A stretch of 64,000 bases of DNA from Paramacrobiotus metropolitanus. Its lineage: Eukaryota; Tardigrada; Eutardigrada; Parachela; Macrobiotidae. Location of the stretch: assembly GCF_019649055.1 (NCBI RefSeq), contig NW_026570312.1, positions 62,001 to 126,000 of the forward strand, read 5' to 3'. Shown here piece by piece: positions 11,372-24,025 of the stretch; position 1 is the stretch's first letter, and each line of letters starts with the position of its first letter. Position numbers and translations under genes: made by a program. The notes under the pieces are model-generated. The model was not told the origin of the DNA. It searched no databases and worked only from the letters and a program-made list of their open reading frames with translations.

Positions 11372-13729
11372 TTAAAAGGTTGATTGGAATACGGTTGACC
11401 GTGAGCTCTACTCGCTGAAGCGGCTATAGCCTAGAAGCAGATCGAACCGGTGACCTTAATGCAGTTTTTGTACAACAGAGCTTGCACTTTAAGAGACTCG
11501 CATACAATACGAAAATCCAATATTTACAAACAGCTAAACACAACAGAAACAGCTAAAAATACGAAAACGCTGGTTTTTCCAAGAGAAGCTTTTCCGCGGG
11601 TGGCTGGTGATATTCTGTTTCACAACTTCAACTAGGGTCTAGGTATATCACAATTGGCAACAAATTATAACAATTTCCTTGTAAGTGCTTGCATTTATAA
11701 TTCGAAGAACTGAAACAAAAAGCTCTGGGGCAAAACTGACTCCCGTTCTTACTTTTTTTTACGGTTGCTGCAAAATTTTAATCCGATATGCGATCGAAGT
11801 ATGAACCGAGCATGACAGGACCCGAAACACAAGATTAACATTCCATAATTTTGAGTACTTCAAGACAGTTCTAGTACATGTACAACGCTGCAAAAGTAGC
11901 TATTTGCGAGCACCACCACAGCGCTACAGAACAGCCAGAGGGCCTTCAGAAAACCCGCAAGCTTGATCTTTGAAACGAAATTTCCACAGCAACAGAAACC
12001 TTTTAATGGTCGACTGTACCGTGGACTTCATAAAGGTGATGATACTGTCAGAGGCTACCCGAAGGGAGGGCGGCCAGATGACTTCCGAAAGAATTTCCTG
12101 TGGAGGAAATTCTGAAAAATGGCGATGGAGCGGCATCGAAGAGCTGGCTACCGATTGTGATCCAAGTAGCACTGCCATTGTGAAATTCCCATTCGACCAG
12201 GTGAAATTTATGGCGGAGTTGTTGGTGTTATTACCGAAGGGCATCGTCGAATGATCCATGGAACAGTACGCACAAATTACTGGGAAATAGAATGACGCCA
12301 CGCCTTCTCGAACATTCAGGCTAGATTATGTCAAGAATGGAAGCTGTGGACTAGGATGAGGGAATTTGTAAATCGACTTATCATGCAATCCTGAATCCTT
12401 CTTCAAAAACAAGGAACACACGTATAAAGCGCGGATGGTCTACTTCGAAGACCATTTGAAAATCTGACCATCGCAAGATCAGTGCTTCCTGTTTTTATAC
12501 AGTCAACGTTCTGATGCCGTAGTAAGTTATACGCTTTTACATATGGCGGAAGCAGTGCGTTCCGACGCATCGTGCATCTGGATAGTTGCACCGTCACCGT
12601 AAATTAAATGCGGAAAGAGCAACAACCACTGTACCTCGTTGCCCGTGAACAATACGTACGTGCTTCCTTATTACTGTTATCGAAATTACTTCCCGAGCCT
12701 TTGACTCTGGAAAATCACTGTCCCAGTTAAAAACATCACGAGCCACCCGCTGAGGTGGAAAATTCGAGGAGAGGCTGGTTTTGACTCTGAACGCTGAATC
12801 GTGATAAATTGCGCATACCGGCGCGCTTAATTGTCCGCAATGTGTTCGGTGCGATAACTTCCAACTAGAATTCCCTTACGATTTTTATTGCCGCTTCTTT
12901 GCTGACGTACACTCATGGCAATTACCATCACGTTTCGCATCAGCTGATTTCGCTACGCGGACGCTAAATACCGTGCTACCATTCTGGAGAAACAGTATCA
13001 CAGTCAACAACGAAATAACACCAGCACGGTGGAAAATTCGAAAAACGGTTTGTTTTTACTATGGATGCCCCTGCACCTTGAATTTTTTTTTATTATTTTT
13101 GGCAACATTTCTGCCGTTTCAGTTTTCAGAAAAAATTTGGTTTAGTATGAAAATTACGCTGGGTCGTGGCGACCCAGATTTACATCCGGTTGCCAAATGT
13201 TTAAACATTTCTTTACCATTCAGTCAAAGAACATGAAAAAATTCCCACCCAAGCAGAAAGATGTGTACTATCACTCAAAATGTTTATGGCTGCAGTACAT
13301 TGCTGCTCTACAGAAGAAAAAAAATCAAATCCGCAACCGGTCAACAATGTTGTTACTGGTTACGTAAGGGAATCTGTCTCTTTGGAAGCGATATCCTCGT
13401 TCGAACAGTGCAGTCATGAGAGGCCACAGAGTTTCATCACGGGGATACTGAGATCCGCGATAACAGTATCTAATTGTGGCCGCCTTGCAGATATCGATGT
13501 CTGTGAGACCGATTCGAATGACCAGAGGTGTTCCATCCTGCCAAGACTGGCAGATGAATGGGCTCTGTCCCACTATTGCCCAGCACAAATAAACTCACTA
13601 TTCTTGCTCTCATTAGTCAGTCCTGCCCTCTCAAGGCAAAATCGCCAATTAAAGTGCCTGGGTTAATTGACCCATGTTCGGGAGAATCGTCTCTGAGATA
13701 TGTTCGGTTCTATAGGGTAAATAATTATA

Positions 13730-13954
13730 CAGTGGCGGAACAAAACTGAATTTGCCGTAAAGCAAGCGTAACCGGTTTCCTACTTGGTGGTCGGGGACCG
13801 CTCTGATTTCGCCCGATGCTTCAACATAGAGAGAGTATATCGGTAGAGATCAGTACACACGCTCTGTATGCTGCAGCTCCTATCCGTCCCCGTCCCCCTG
13901 TCAAGAACTCGATTACGCTTGCTTTACGGTAAATTCGATTTAGTTCCGCCGCTG
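13730..13954. mobile_element. Small inverted-repeat element (hAT-like MITE)
   Basis: A 225-bp element with imperfect terminal inverted repeats about 45 bp long. The left end begins CAGTGGCGGAAC and the right end, complemented, begins CAGCGGCGGAAC. CAG-type ends are typical of hAT elements. Both flanks are AT-rich and a clean 8-bp duplication is not visible. It is noncoding. Confidence 0.6.
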
Positions 13955-15636
13955 TTTAATATTAATCACTTTGATTCCGTTCTGGAGTCCTATGCTGTGA
14001 TTGCGCAAGTAACCGTCAGCTTATTTGTGCTGGTGGCCAATTGATGCCGGCGTTGTGCTGACCGCCCTGAGAATCCATGGCTGGTCGACCAGGTATGGTG
14101 TATTTATTTTCACATGAACAATATGTAAATAAATCATATTTCTGGGCGTGGGGCGATTGAGGTTATTATTTAAAACACTGCTGTATGGCGATTGTTTGGC
14201 ATTTCCGGATTTTCAAATACCGCGCTTCATCGAGTCCGATAACTCGAAGAGCGGTCGGTGCTGGTTGTTGCTATCTTATGACGTATAAGCCTTAATACGA
14301 ACGCTTCTGTAACTCTGTTTGGTTTGCCGCATATTAGGTTATTTTTGCATTACCGGATCATCTACTCTAGAAATGGACGAGAATTATGCTGCGGAGTGCG
14401 GACTCTGTATTAATCTGACCATTTTTTTTCTTTAACTTCTTAATTGTCACGGATAAAGAACCAGTCAGTACTGCTTTGAAAATTAGATTAGGAAATAATT
14501 CAAACGTAATGTTTAAATGCATCCAAATACGTAGTTTTCACGATATATTTATTTCGTCTGCTGATGATCTCGCCAAAATGGCGCTGCCTTGTCTATTTCG
14601 ATGGAAGGAGCTACAGTTGCAGCGCATTAGTATTTCGACTGTTCCACTAATCGTTAGCTGTACATTTATTGGATCTAACGATAATTATTGTGTGAGTGTG
14701 TTCTCCAGTGTATGGGCTGGCCATTACCGGACAATCAGCAATTAATCGGCATCCATATCGCCCAGATCGATACACTACGAAAATGGACGTTAATTAACTA
14801 ATGAGTTCCATCCAGTTTCACTTGTCGCCGATCAATCAGACCCGGAAACGCGCATACTCAGCCAGACCAATCAAATCAACCCAACCTGTCACAGTGCAGA
14901 TTACTCGATACATATATAAATCGTTTCGTCTTTTTTATCTGTCCGCACCGCACACGATACAGCGCGCGTATTCCTTAAACTGAAGCGAACGTTGAACTGC
15001 AGCGATATTTAGTGAGTGTATCTTCATTCCGATATGACGACGCAGACGATGAAGATAGCCAGATGGACGTATATTAAGCCATTAGCAGGAATTAAGACAA
15101 CTTAGTCAGCACGATTAGCATCGCGCCGGGCTTCTATTACCGTGCAGTGTGGCCGATGCTGGACCGTGGTCAGCCATTGTAAGTGATCACGGTATGATAT
15201 GTGTATGATATAGGTATACGATACGGCAAGACGCCGTATCGTCCTCTAATCACCGGCAAATTGGCATGCGCCCGCGTGCAGACCAGCGCGCGACAGATAA
15301 GCCATCAGTTTATAATGCTTTAACCCGGCGTCCCGCAAGTCGTAACACAGCCAATTTGTCCTAACTACCTGCGTCCCAACGCATCCATCATTTCGCTTCA
15401 TTACGACGTTCTAAAATCAGTTTATGACAGTTTACATATTTAGGCAGGCGTCCAGAATTTAGGCGCCCGAGTGAACATATTGCTCGCACGAAATTTTAAC
15501 ATTGTAATACTGTTTTAATATTATTGCCCCGACCATCAAAAATATTAAATTAATGTTCCTGAAAACAAACGACATACAAATGCCATAAAATTATATAATA
15601 TCAAAAATAAATTTTGGGTGTGAATTAAGTAGGTTT

Positions 15637-15907
15637 CAGACCTGGGCAGTTATAGAAAATTGGCCTACAGTTAAAGTTAAGAGTTACAGGGAGCGTGCAA
15701 GTGTGTTAAGTTATTTCTGCAGGAAAACCGAGTTCCGAGTTACACCGCGAGTTACGCTACCATAGACAATATATAGAATTTTTATCAGAGTAAAGTTAGA
15801 ATTAAGTTTTCTTCTGAGCGAGTTACTCTAAAGAGTTAAGTTATAACTCAATAACTCGAAAATAACTCGCGTTAAGTTCAGTAGTTAAAATCGACTGCCC
15901 AGGTCTG
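15637..15907. mobile_element. hAT-like MITE rich in GAGTTAC motifs
   Basis: Bounded by CAGACCTGGGCAG at 15637-15649 and its exact complement at 15895-15907. The interior is packed with repeated GAGTTA / TAACTC motifs. CAG-x-x-CTGGGCA ends with such motifs are a known non-autonomous hAT signature. TAGGTTT occurs in both flanks but is offset by 4 bp on the right, so the target duplication is uncertain. Confidence 0.65.
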
Positions 15908-17859
15908 GTACTAGGTTTAGTATAAATTTTTAACAAATCCTATCAAAACGTACGAACTTTGTTAAAGTTACTCGAGCGGAAATCGCAGAAGATGCTAACT
16001 TTTTCCTAACTCCTGCCTTTTTTTCCGTAGGATTTTTCATATTTTTTGTTTCAATTTGATTTTTTAAATTTCAACGGTTAAATTCTCATTTTTTTAAAAA
16101 TTGAAAGATAATCTCATTTAACACACTCAGCGCCGGGAGAATTTTTCGGACGGACATAAAATCGTTAAATTATAATCGCAATAAAAAAATAATTTTATGT
16201 AGGCGTCCAAGGTACAGAAGCCTTCAAAAGCGACGATTTTAATACGTTCTTGAGACCCATGTATTCAGCGATTATTGCCGATAAACCCGGCAATCTGTTC
16301 GGCACACAAATGAGCCCACGCTTAATTCTCGTAGGATGGGCAATCAAATAATTCAAATTGCGCGAGATGTGCAGCCCGGTTACGACGGCCCATCTTCCGC
16401 GCCATTGAGCAGCATTAACACCGGGCCAGCATATAATCATCGGCGATAAATATGCGAGCGCCCCGGTGTGTATGTGTCAATCTTCGCCGCTCCGTTGACG
16501 AGATTTCCGTGAGAATGGAAATTGAATCAACGAGAAAAACACGCATAATTGCTGGATGTAGCAGCTTGTCCGACCAGTTGGCGTTGCTGTTAAGGCCGAG
16601 GCCGGCCGCGGCTGGAACTGCCAAAACCGGCAAAAAATCGCGACACATCTCACGCTCAGATGCGCCGTCACCGGCGCGATATCGATACCTGGACGCGACC
16701 GGTGTATTTATAAATTTACGCGCTTACATTAACCACACCCTATTCTCATTAAACTGTGCATTCAATGAACGGGCGCTTTTTTCCTGGGTTTAATAGGCGG
16801 CAATTAATTCGGCCGATGATGCTTGGTGCATCTGTCCCGTGAGTTGTTCCTTAGCCGAGCCCATTTTTAAATGTTTCCTTTTTGTCAAAGTACCATTAAT
16901 TTATTTTATTTTGTTCTTAATTTATTATCGAATAACATTTTCTAATGTAAAAAGATTTTATTTCCATAATAATTGTATTATTTACTCAATTCTTGAAACA
17001 GCGGATCGGTATTGCGATAATGCGCGGAATCGTAGCGTGTGTGCAAGGGCCGTTAGCATGCGGCCTGAAGTGAACTGCTGTACATGCAGAATTTTTTTCA
17101 AATCTTATTGCCTTCTGAATGACGGATTAAAAACAATACTTGATAAAATATCACAAGATACTAAATGGTACTAAACAAATTTTTTTTTGAATTACTTATT
17201 TAATTTTAATATTCATTAATAAGTTTTTTCATCGTTTTATCGACTAATGATTCAGTTTTTAATACTCAGTAATTTATTTGAGTTAACATTCCTTGGTTAT
17301 TTATTTAAATAATTGTTTGGGATTGTTCTTGTACCAATATATAATACTTTTATTAAATATATGTTATGGTACTTGTATTTATCGGCTTCGTGCCAGCTGA
17401 TGCCGAAGCGGAATCGTTTTAAACGTTTCTTTATGGAAAAGGTAAACTGAAAGGCGTCAGTGTTGAACGTTTGATACAGTCTGCGGGGGCTGTTATTGTC
17501 CAGCCTCCGCTGACACGTATTAGCCCCGTCATTATACCGTTTAAACGCCGGGCCAGCATCATTAATAAAGACACAGCGCCACAATCACCGCTATTGATCC
17601 GCGCGATCACCGCGGCCAGCCACGCCACGCCATCGTCTTCATCAGCTGTGCAGCAGAATCGCACCGATTGTTACCCACAACAATCTCAATATTCATCCGT
17701 GCACGGGACGAAACAATCAAGCGATGGGTATAAATACACATTTACCGGGTTTAAACTGTAGTCGCACTGTCTGCGGCCCGGCAATTACCCGATGATTAGC
17801 CGGCGACCGGTGGGCGGGGAGATGTCGGCGCGGCGGGCGGTCAAGCGGCGCGGCATGGC

Positions 17860-18385
17860 ACGACACTGAACAGGTGAGTACGGATATTATACACAGTTAC
17901 GCACAGCGTACTGTGTTGTACGTACAAGCGCACTGATTGAGTGCAGTGCAGTGCAGTGTAAATTATAGGCGTCGCTGTTGATTTTTAAAGCCGTCTATTT
18001 TTCTCTCTCGCGCTGTGTCTCACTGACTGACAGCCTGTACGACACTGAACAGGTGAGTACGGATTAATATACACAGCGCAGTGTGTTGTACGTACAAGCG
18101 CACTGATTGTGCAGGCAAATTAATATAGCCGATTGCCGTGCTGTTAATTTTTAAAGCCGTCCTTTTCTCTCTCGCGCTGTCTCTCACTGACTGACAACCA
18201 GTACGACACTGAAAAGGTGAGTACGGATTTACACACCGATATGACTGCGTTGTACGTACAAGTGCACTGATTGTGCAGCCAAGCCGATTGCCGTGTCCTG
18301 TTATTACCACACGGTGAGGCGTCACTGCTGATTTTACAGCCGTCTTTTTCTCTCTCCTTCTCTGTCTAACTGACTGACAACCAGT
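17860..18385. repeat. Three tandem ~164-183 bp repeats upstream of the homeobox gene
   Basis: Three imperfect head-to-tail copies: 17860-18038, 18039-18202 and 18203-18385. Each begins ACGACACTGAA(C/A)AGGTGAGTACGGA, carries TTGTACGTACAAG(C/T)GCACTGATTG, and ends in a pyrimidine-rich stretch followed by ACTGACTGACA. The array ends about 260 bp before the ATG of the TLX-type gene, so it lies in its presumed promoter or 5' UTR. Confidence 0.85.
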
Positions 18386-18646
18386 GCACGGTGGGCCGGC
18401 CGCCAATCACACCGCAGCGACCAATCAGCGCGTTTCGCACGTTTATTACACACACCAACGCATCGCGCGTTCAGGCTGACTGGCATCAGAAGCATAAACA
18501 CCCGTCCCGTCCGTCATTTAATTCACCGATCACTTGACTTCGCAGTTTAACTTTAATCGCACTCGATAAAAACCACGATCCACTTTTAATACGGTGTTTT
18601 TATGAAGTGTGTATATATTTTATAAACTGCGTAGAATTTTTCGAAA

Positions 18647-21600
18647 ATGCCCATTGAGGAGAGTAAGAAGAAGAAGCCGCTGAATCCGTTCAGCATCGAC
18701 GCTATTCTCGGTCATCATCATGAGCTGAATGAGGAGAAGCCGCACCGGAATACTTACCCCTTTGCGCCTTTCGGGGGTTATGAGAGTTACGGAGGGGTGC
18801 TGAAGGTGCCGGCGCAACGGCCCGATCCGACCGGACCGTACCAGCATCCGCAACTGCATCCGGCGCTGTACGCCATCAATGGACACGCTGCGCCCGGTCA
18901 TCATCCGGCTGGCCAGCATCATGCCGGCAATCTGCCGGCTCATATCAGTCCCTACGCCTGGATGGATCCCACCAGGAGGCTATGTAAGTGATCATTGAAA
19001 TACACGTAATTACTTATTCATTGCGCCCGAAATTGTTAAGCTTCAAAGTGATGCCAATTCGTTCTTCAACGAAATTTTTTTTAATCAATTTTCGTTGCGC
19101 TCCGAAATTATTATTAATCAAATTTATTATTACGAAAAATATTATGGGAAATGATTTTTTTAACACAATTATTATTGTTAATCAAATTGACGGCGCCTCG
19201 AAATTATTAGCATTCGGTTGTTATTCCTTGATTCTGCGCTATTAATCCTGATTAAGGTCGTTTCAATTAAGCTAACGCAGTCAAACAGCATTCTCAGATT
19301 AAGTAAGTCATTATGAACTCGTTTAAAGCAAATCGTTGCACATTTCTTTCTAAGCGAAATTTAATTAAGCTCCGTATAAAAACAAATTTTCTAAAAATTG
19401 TTCCCATGTCAAGCGTAGTATTAAAAATAAAATCGGCATTTTTTTTTGCTGTATTAAATTAGATTAAGTTGTAAAATGATCCGGAAACGAGGTCAAGTCA
19501 ATAATGCAGCCGTCACCGTTTTCGATACGGGTTCCGCTGAGTAAGCAGGCATTACGCAACCCATCGCCGAACGAGATCACGACACTATCGTGTTTTTTCT
19601 CTATCAACAGCGCCAGCCAAGCATGTTGTTTTTCTCTTCATCTGCATTTAATTGCAATTTCTCAAGGCCATCCCATTGGACGTCGTGGTGACGAAGTACT
19701 ACAAATACTTGTAATTAGACAAGATTAATACTGCTTACTGTCATCACGGCGGCCCCGTTTCACTCTTAAATGGATTCCTTTAAACACCGCGCTCCTGTTT
19801 CGATTTATACGCGGCGGCGTAATTGCGCCGGCACTATTACGGGAATGTCTTTTTCCGCGACGTGAATGATGATTGCCTATGTAATGTAGTAAATGTACAT
19901 TGCGGCGGGGGCTGATCAATCAGGCTAAATGGCCGCCTCTTGCTCGCGTCATGGGAAATGTTGTGCGACGCCCGCTGCCCTGGACTGTCGCGCTTTTTGA
20001 CGCGAAGGAGTTAATTTGCTCAGCTATGATCAGCATGCGCGGCAAGCACTTGTTTCACACACACATCAACGTCATTTTATGTAATGCCCAGATATTTGTC
20101 GCCAGCTTTATTTAGCCGAAATATTATCAACTTTCCAATCATTCATTGGCGGTTACGATCGTTTAAATGGTATTCTAGAAACAGCACTTAAGACAACCCA
20201 GATAGTATGTCTAAAAGCAGAGCTAATTTTTGTTATATAGGCTGCGATTTATGACATTTTACATGCGCACAAAATAAAATGAATTTTGTTAGCTGTATTA
20301 CTGTACTAAAGATTCGGGAAATAACCGATTTGCTTTGTAAAAAATTATTTTGTTAATCAGTGTTAATATCGGCTAGTAAAGTTATCCAAAAAACTAATGA
20401 AAATTATTTTTTTTAAAATAGAAAGCTGAAAATATATTTTATCGACTGAAAAATATTAATCTACAGTGAATAAAAGGAAAATTAATAGCGATAGATAGCC
20501 AGCAAATTTACTTAACTATTTTTTGTTTGTGGCGGTAGTTGTACATCTGTACTGTTTAATTATTGAATGGAAATTTTATAGTGACACGCCGCATCGGTCA
20601 TCCTTATCAGAACCGTTCGCCACCCAAGCGCAAGAAGCCGCGCACATCCTTCACGCGCATGCAAATCTGCGAGCTCGGTAAGCGGCTACACTGACCATGA
20701 CCTTTGCTCTCGCTCATGCTCTTTATTTTTTTATTTCGGCAGAGAAACGCTTCCACCGGCAGAAATATTTAGCCTCGGCGGAACGCGCACAGCTGGCCAA
20801 ATCCCTGAAGATGACCGATGCGCAGGTAAAGGAAAAAAGCACGAAGAATAATAATTATGCCGACAGTTGACAATAAAGCGATTGTGTTGCAGGTCAAAAC
20901 GTGGTTTCAGAACCGCCGCACCAAGCACAGGTGAGCAGTTAATGTGATGTAATGCATGTTAACGCCAACGTTGAATTGGTCGAATGTAGGCCAACGCTGT
21001 CGTCTGTCGATTCATTCGAATTTTGTCAAGATGATTTTAAGCGCGGCCGCTTAAAAAAACCCTTCATTTTTGTGCTAAATTATTTTAACCGTAAAATGGC
21101 CTTCACGCAACATTAAAACGAGGTTTATTTTTGTTGGAAAATTTTCGAATATCAGTTGTGAAAGTAGTGGAGAAACTGCTGTGAGCACCAAGCGAATTAA
21201 TGTGATAATTTATGCAACGCCTTCGCATTAACGCGATTGTCAAGCGAATTAATTGTTCAGCCGGCAGCGGCGAGCATTTATAGCTGCTGCCCACAAATGA
21301 GCATGTTTTTCGCTCTAATGTTAATGTGATCGCTCGCTATAACATAACACACGATATCAATATGCGTCCATTCCATTGTGTGCTCCGCGTCGCGATGGAG
21401 TAATTATCGATTAATCGACTGCCGTGGCCGCGTTGCAAGATGGCCCCGCGCGCTGATCGATGTGTCGCCCACAGCGCCACCCGTGAATAAATGCCAGACA
21501 TAACACAGCAGCAGCCTCATATACTCTCCACTTAATTAATTACTACAGCAATTTCCCAAACACACACACACACACACACAATAGGCATTTACGTGCGCTG

Positions 21601-22497
21601 CGATGGATAGAGCGGACATTTAAGGTTAAATGACTTGATTACTTAATTAGCTTAACAGCCACTTCTAGCAATAACCAACAAAGACTTCACTGACATCAGC
21701 TGATCTTATACCCCTAACATTTATTACAAAACTAAGAAACATAAGATAACCCAAGGAAAAGCCAGAAATTTAAGAAATCTAAGAAAACCTAAGAAAATCC
21801 AAGAAACCTACAGAAATTTTGGAAGCTTGGAAACCTAGAAACCTAAGAAACCTGAGAAACCGGCTGTCGTATAATTTTATCGTCGTACAGTGATTCACTT
21901 CTATTTCGCAATGAATTTTCGATAATAAAATGCTACAAGAAAAAAAACAGATCAGCTAATTTACAATTATTTATATATTGATGTAATTCTATTTTATTTT
22001 GATTGCCAATTGTGAAAAGTGAAAGATACGTAGTACTAAAAATATATGTAAAAAGGCTAAGATTTTCTGAGGGCTGAAAATACAAATAAAAATTTGAGAA
22101 TAGAAAAATCGACGATTAACGCAAAGAATAATTTTCCGCGAACATAAAAGTATAAAATTAAGTTTGTTATTATAGACGTCAGACGGCGGAAGAGCGCGAA
22201 GCCGACCGGCAAGCCAGCACCCGCCTATTCCTCTCCGAGATGGCGGAACGCTCAGCCAGCGCCGGACCGGGTCCCTACGAGAGCCTGGACCCGCTGTGCC
22301 TCAACAACGCCTCTTTACACGCGCTGCAAAACCTCCGCCCCTGGATGAACCCCCTGGACGGCACCACCGAGGGACAACACCCCTCCAAGGACGCCGAGCA
22401 CGACACGGACACCCGCTCCGACATCTCCCTGTCCTCCTCGGCCTCCTCCCTCTCCGGCGCCTCCACCGACCTCCGCCCGGGCCCCTCACCCCCGTAA
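18647..22497 (+). CDS. TLX/C15 (clawless)-class homeobox transcription factor
   Basis: Nuclear DNA-binding developmental regulator of the NK-like TLX class, 291 residues in five exons: 18647-18983, 20582-20677, 20743-20825, 20893-20930, 22176-22497; all phases agree. An Eh1-type Groucho-binding motif (FSIDAIL) lies at residues 15-21, and a PBX-type hexapeptide-like motif (YAWMDPTRR) near 103-111. The family signature RIGHPYQNR precedes the homeodomain (129-188), which contains [20 protein letters not shown] and the class-specific Thr at homeodomain position 47 (VKTWFQNRR). [14 protein letters not shown] and a C-terminal [19 protein letters not shown] are also TLX hallmarks. Homeodomain position 56, normally Trp, is His here (TKHRRQ). 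Three introns interrupt the homeodomain region, two of them only 65-67 bp. A polyadenylation-like AATAAA follows near 22769. Confidence 0.95.
21561..21581. repeat. (CA)n microsatellite
   Basis: About ten CA units in the last intron of the TLX-type gene. Confidence 0.9.
21755..21865. repeat. Degenerate AAGAAACCT minisatellite
   Basis: Imperfect repeats of AAGAAACCT/AAGAAAATC in the last intron of the TLX-type gene. This is the reverse complement of the AGGTTTCTT unit that forms the large array at 44419-44980. Confidence 0.7.
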
Positions 22498-23379
22498 AAC
22501 CGCCGTCGAGCGAAGCGCGCGTGTCATGCGGGCATCGCACGCGCCATTGTCGCCAGTTGACCTTTAAACTTCGCCGTAATCTGTCGCGCGTCTGTATCAG
22601 TGACGGGCCAAAAGCTTTTAGTGGCGATGATGATGATAAGGGTATGATACGGGTATGAGCATCGCTTGATGAGCTCCATTTTGTCGATTATCTGGCTCGC
22701 TGCTTATCGCGGCCGATCGATCGGCGCTGCAGCAGCATTTTTCTATTAATGTATTCAATGCGAAAGCTAATAAAGCCCCTAATGGAACCGGTTGACAAAT
22801 AAACCGAACACTTCTTACGGCATTATTCGTAACCTTCACTTTTGATCAATTGCTCGTTATTTTGATTGCCCGATACTCTTCAAAACACAATCTGGCGTAA
22901 CCACTTTTAAATGATTCGGATTACTCACGAAGCGCTTAAGCGGAAATCGCAAAGGTCATGGAAAAATGATCCTCGTATTACCATCAATTTCGTGTATTGA
23001 AAAATAATCCAATCGTAATCGTTTGTATATTAAACTTGTAGAATGTCGATACATTTGCCTGATTTAATTTCGCGTAAAGTGAGCGTTAAACATTGATAGA
23101 GAAGGAAATAGTGATCTGTTTAGTCTGGAGAGAGTTAATCGCGCGCGCACTTGTAATAAGAGAAAATGAGATGGGTGTCAGAATTTCGATTAACACGTCG
23201 CGCTTGTCAGGGAGTATAGACATTTGGCTGTGCATTCCATTCCATCGCTACTTAATACCGGAACATAGCCGCTTAATACCATCCCATCTCATCATGATGA
23301 GTGAAGTGTTTCAGAATTGCATCCGGCACCGAATGAGCAGCAACAGCATCCGTCACTGGCGCTCATTGGCGTCAATCCC

Positions 23380-24025
23380 GCAGTGTACAAGCTTGTCCAG
23401 TAATTTCTGTCGTAAACGTACAGATAGCACATATTTAGCGCGAAGTTTGCGCAATGGCGATTGCCATTTGCCACTACACTACGTTTGGCGTAACACGCAA
23501 ATTTCTGTATTTCGCTGTATTTAACCGGCAGAAATTACCTGCTTGTACAAACAACACGCGACAAACTTGTACAACCTGGTTCCGTAATTTCTAACGGAAA
23601 GCTACAGATAGCATGTATTTAGCGCGACGTTTTTCTCGGCTGATTTCTTTATTCTTTTCATTTGTACAAGCAATGCCATTTAACACTTAGACAAAAATTT
23701 TCAAAAACTAGAACAGTACAATAATTCTACGTTTTTCTTATTTACAGTAAAAATTAGCTGTGGACGATTGCCACTGCACTACGACTTCCACAATGACAAA
23801 TTTACTCGTCTCAATATTAAATTTTAAGTAATAATAAAGGAGAAAGATTAATATTTCATAATAATGTGCAACCAGTGCAAAAAGGAAAACATTTCTGGTG
23901 TACAAGCATGTCCCGTAATTCTAACGTAAAGGTGCAGATAGCATGTATTTAGCGTTATGCTTCCGATTGTGATTGACTGCCACTGCACTACGTCGACCAC
24001 AATGACAAACTTACTCCTCCGAAGA
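23380..24025. repeat. Dispersed repeat, three divergent copies
   Basis: Copies near 23380-23482, 23570-23840 and 23890-24025 share GTACAAGC(T/A)TGTCC-GTAATT, then ACAGATAGCA-TATTTAGCG, then TTGCCACT(G/A)CACTACG and CAATGACAAA(T/C)TTACTC. A fourth relative lies near 55857-55985. The family has no coding capacity that I can see and no obvious terminal inverted repeat. Confidence 0.7.

Larger units (their letters stand above)
11376..17859. other. Gene-poor stretch between gene B and the homeobox gene
   Basis: About 6.5 kb upstream of the TLX-type gene. I see two hAT-like MITEs (listed separately) and otherwise AT-rich or unremarkable DNA. Short open frames at 11924-12301 (minus), 11970-12254 (plus) and 13325-13588 (minus) have no recognisable domain. 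Part of the region may be regulatory sequence for the homeobox gene, but nothing specific can be pointed to. Confidence 0.4.

Noticed and set aside
11440-11456. B-box-like GGTTCGATC on the minus strand
   Set aside because: No A-box at the right distance upstream and no cloverleaf.
11924-12301. Open frames on both strands with receptor-like N-glycosylation motifs on the minus strand
   Set aside because: Neither frame shows a domain, and no consistent exon borders are present; composition does not decide between strands.
13325-13588. Minus-strand frame with protein-like text (WQDGTPLVIRIGL)
   Set aside because: I could not connect it to any family or to neighbouring exons; it may be chance or a fossil.
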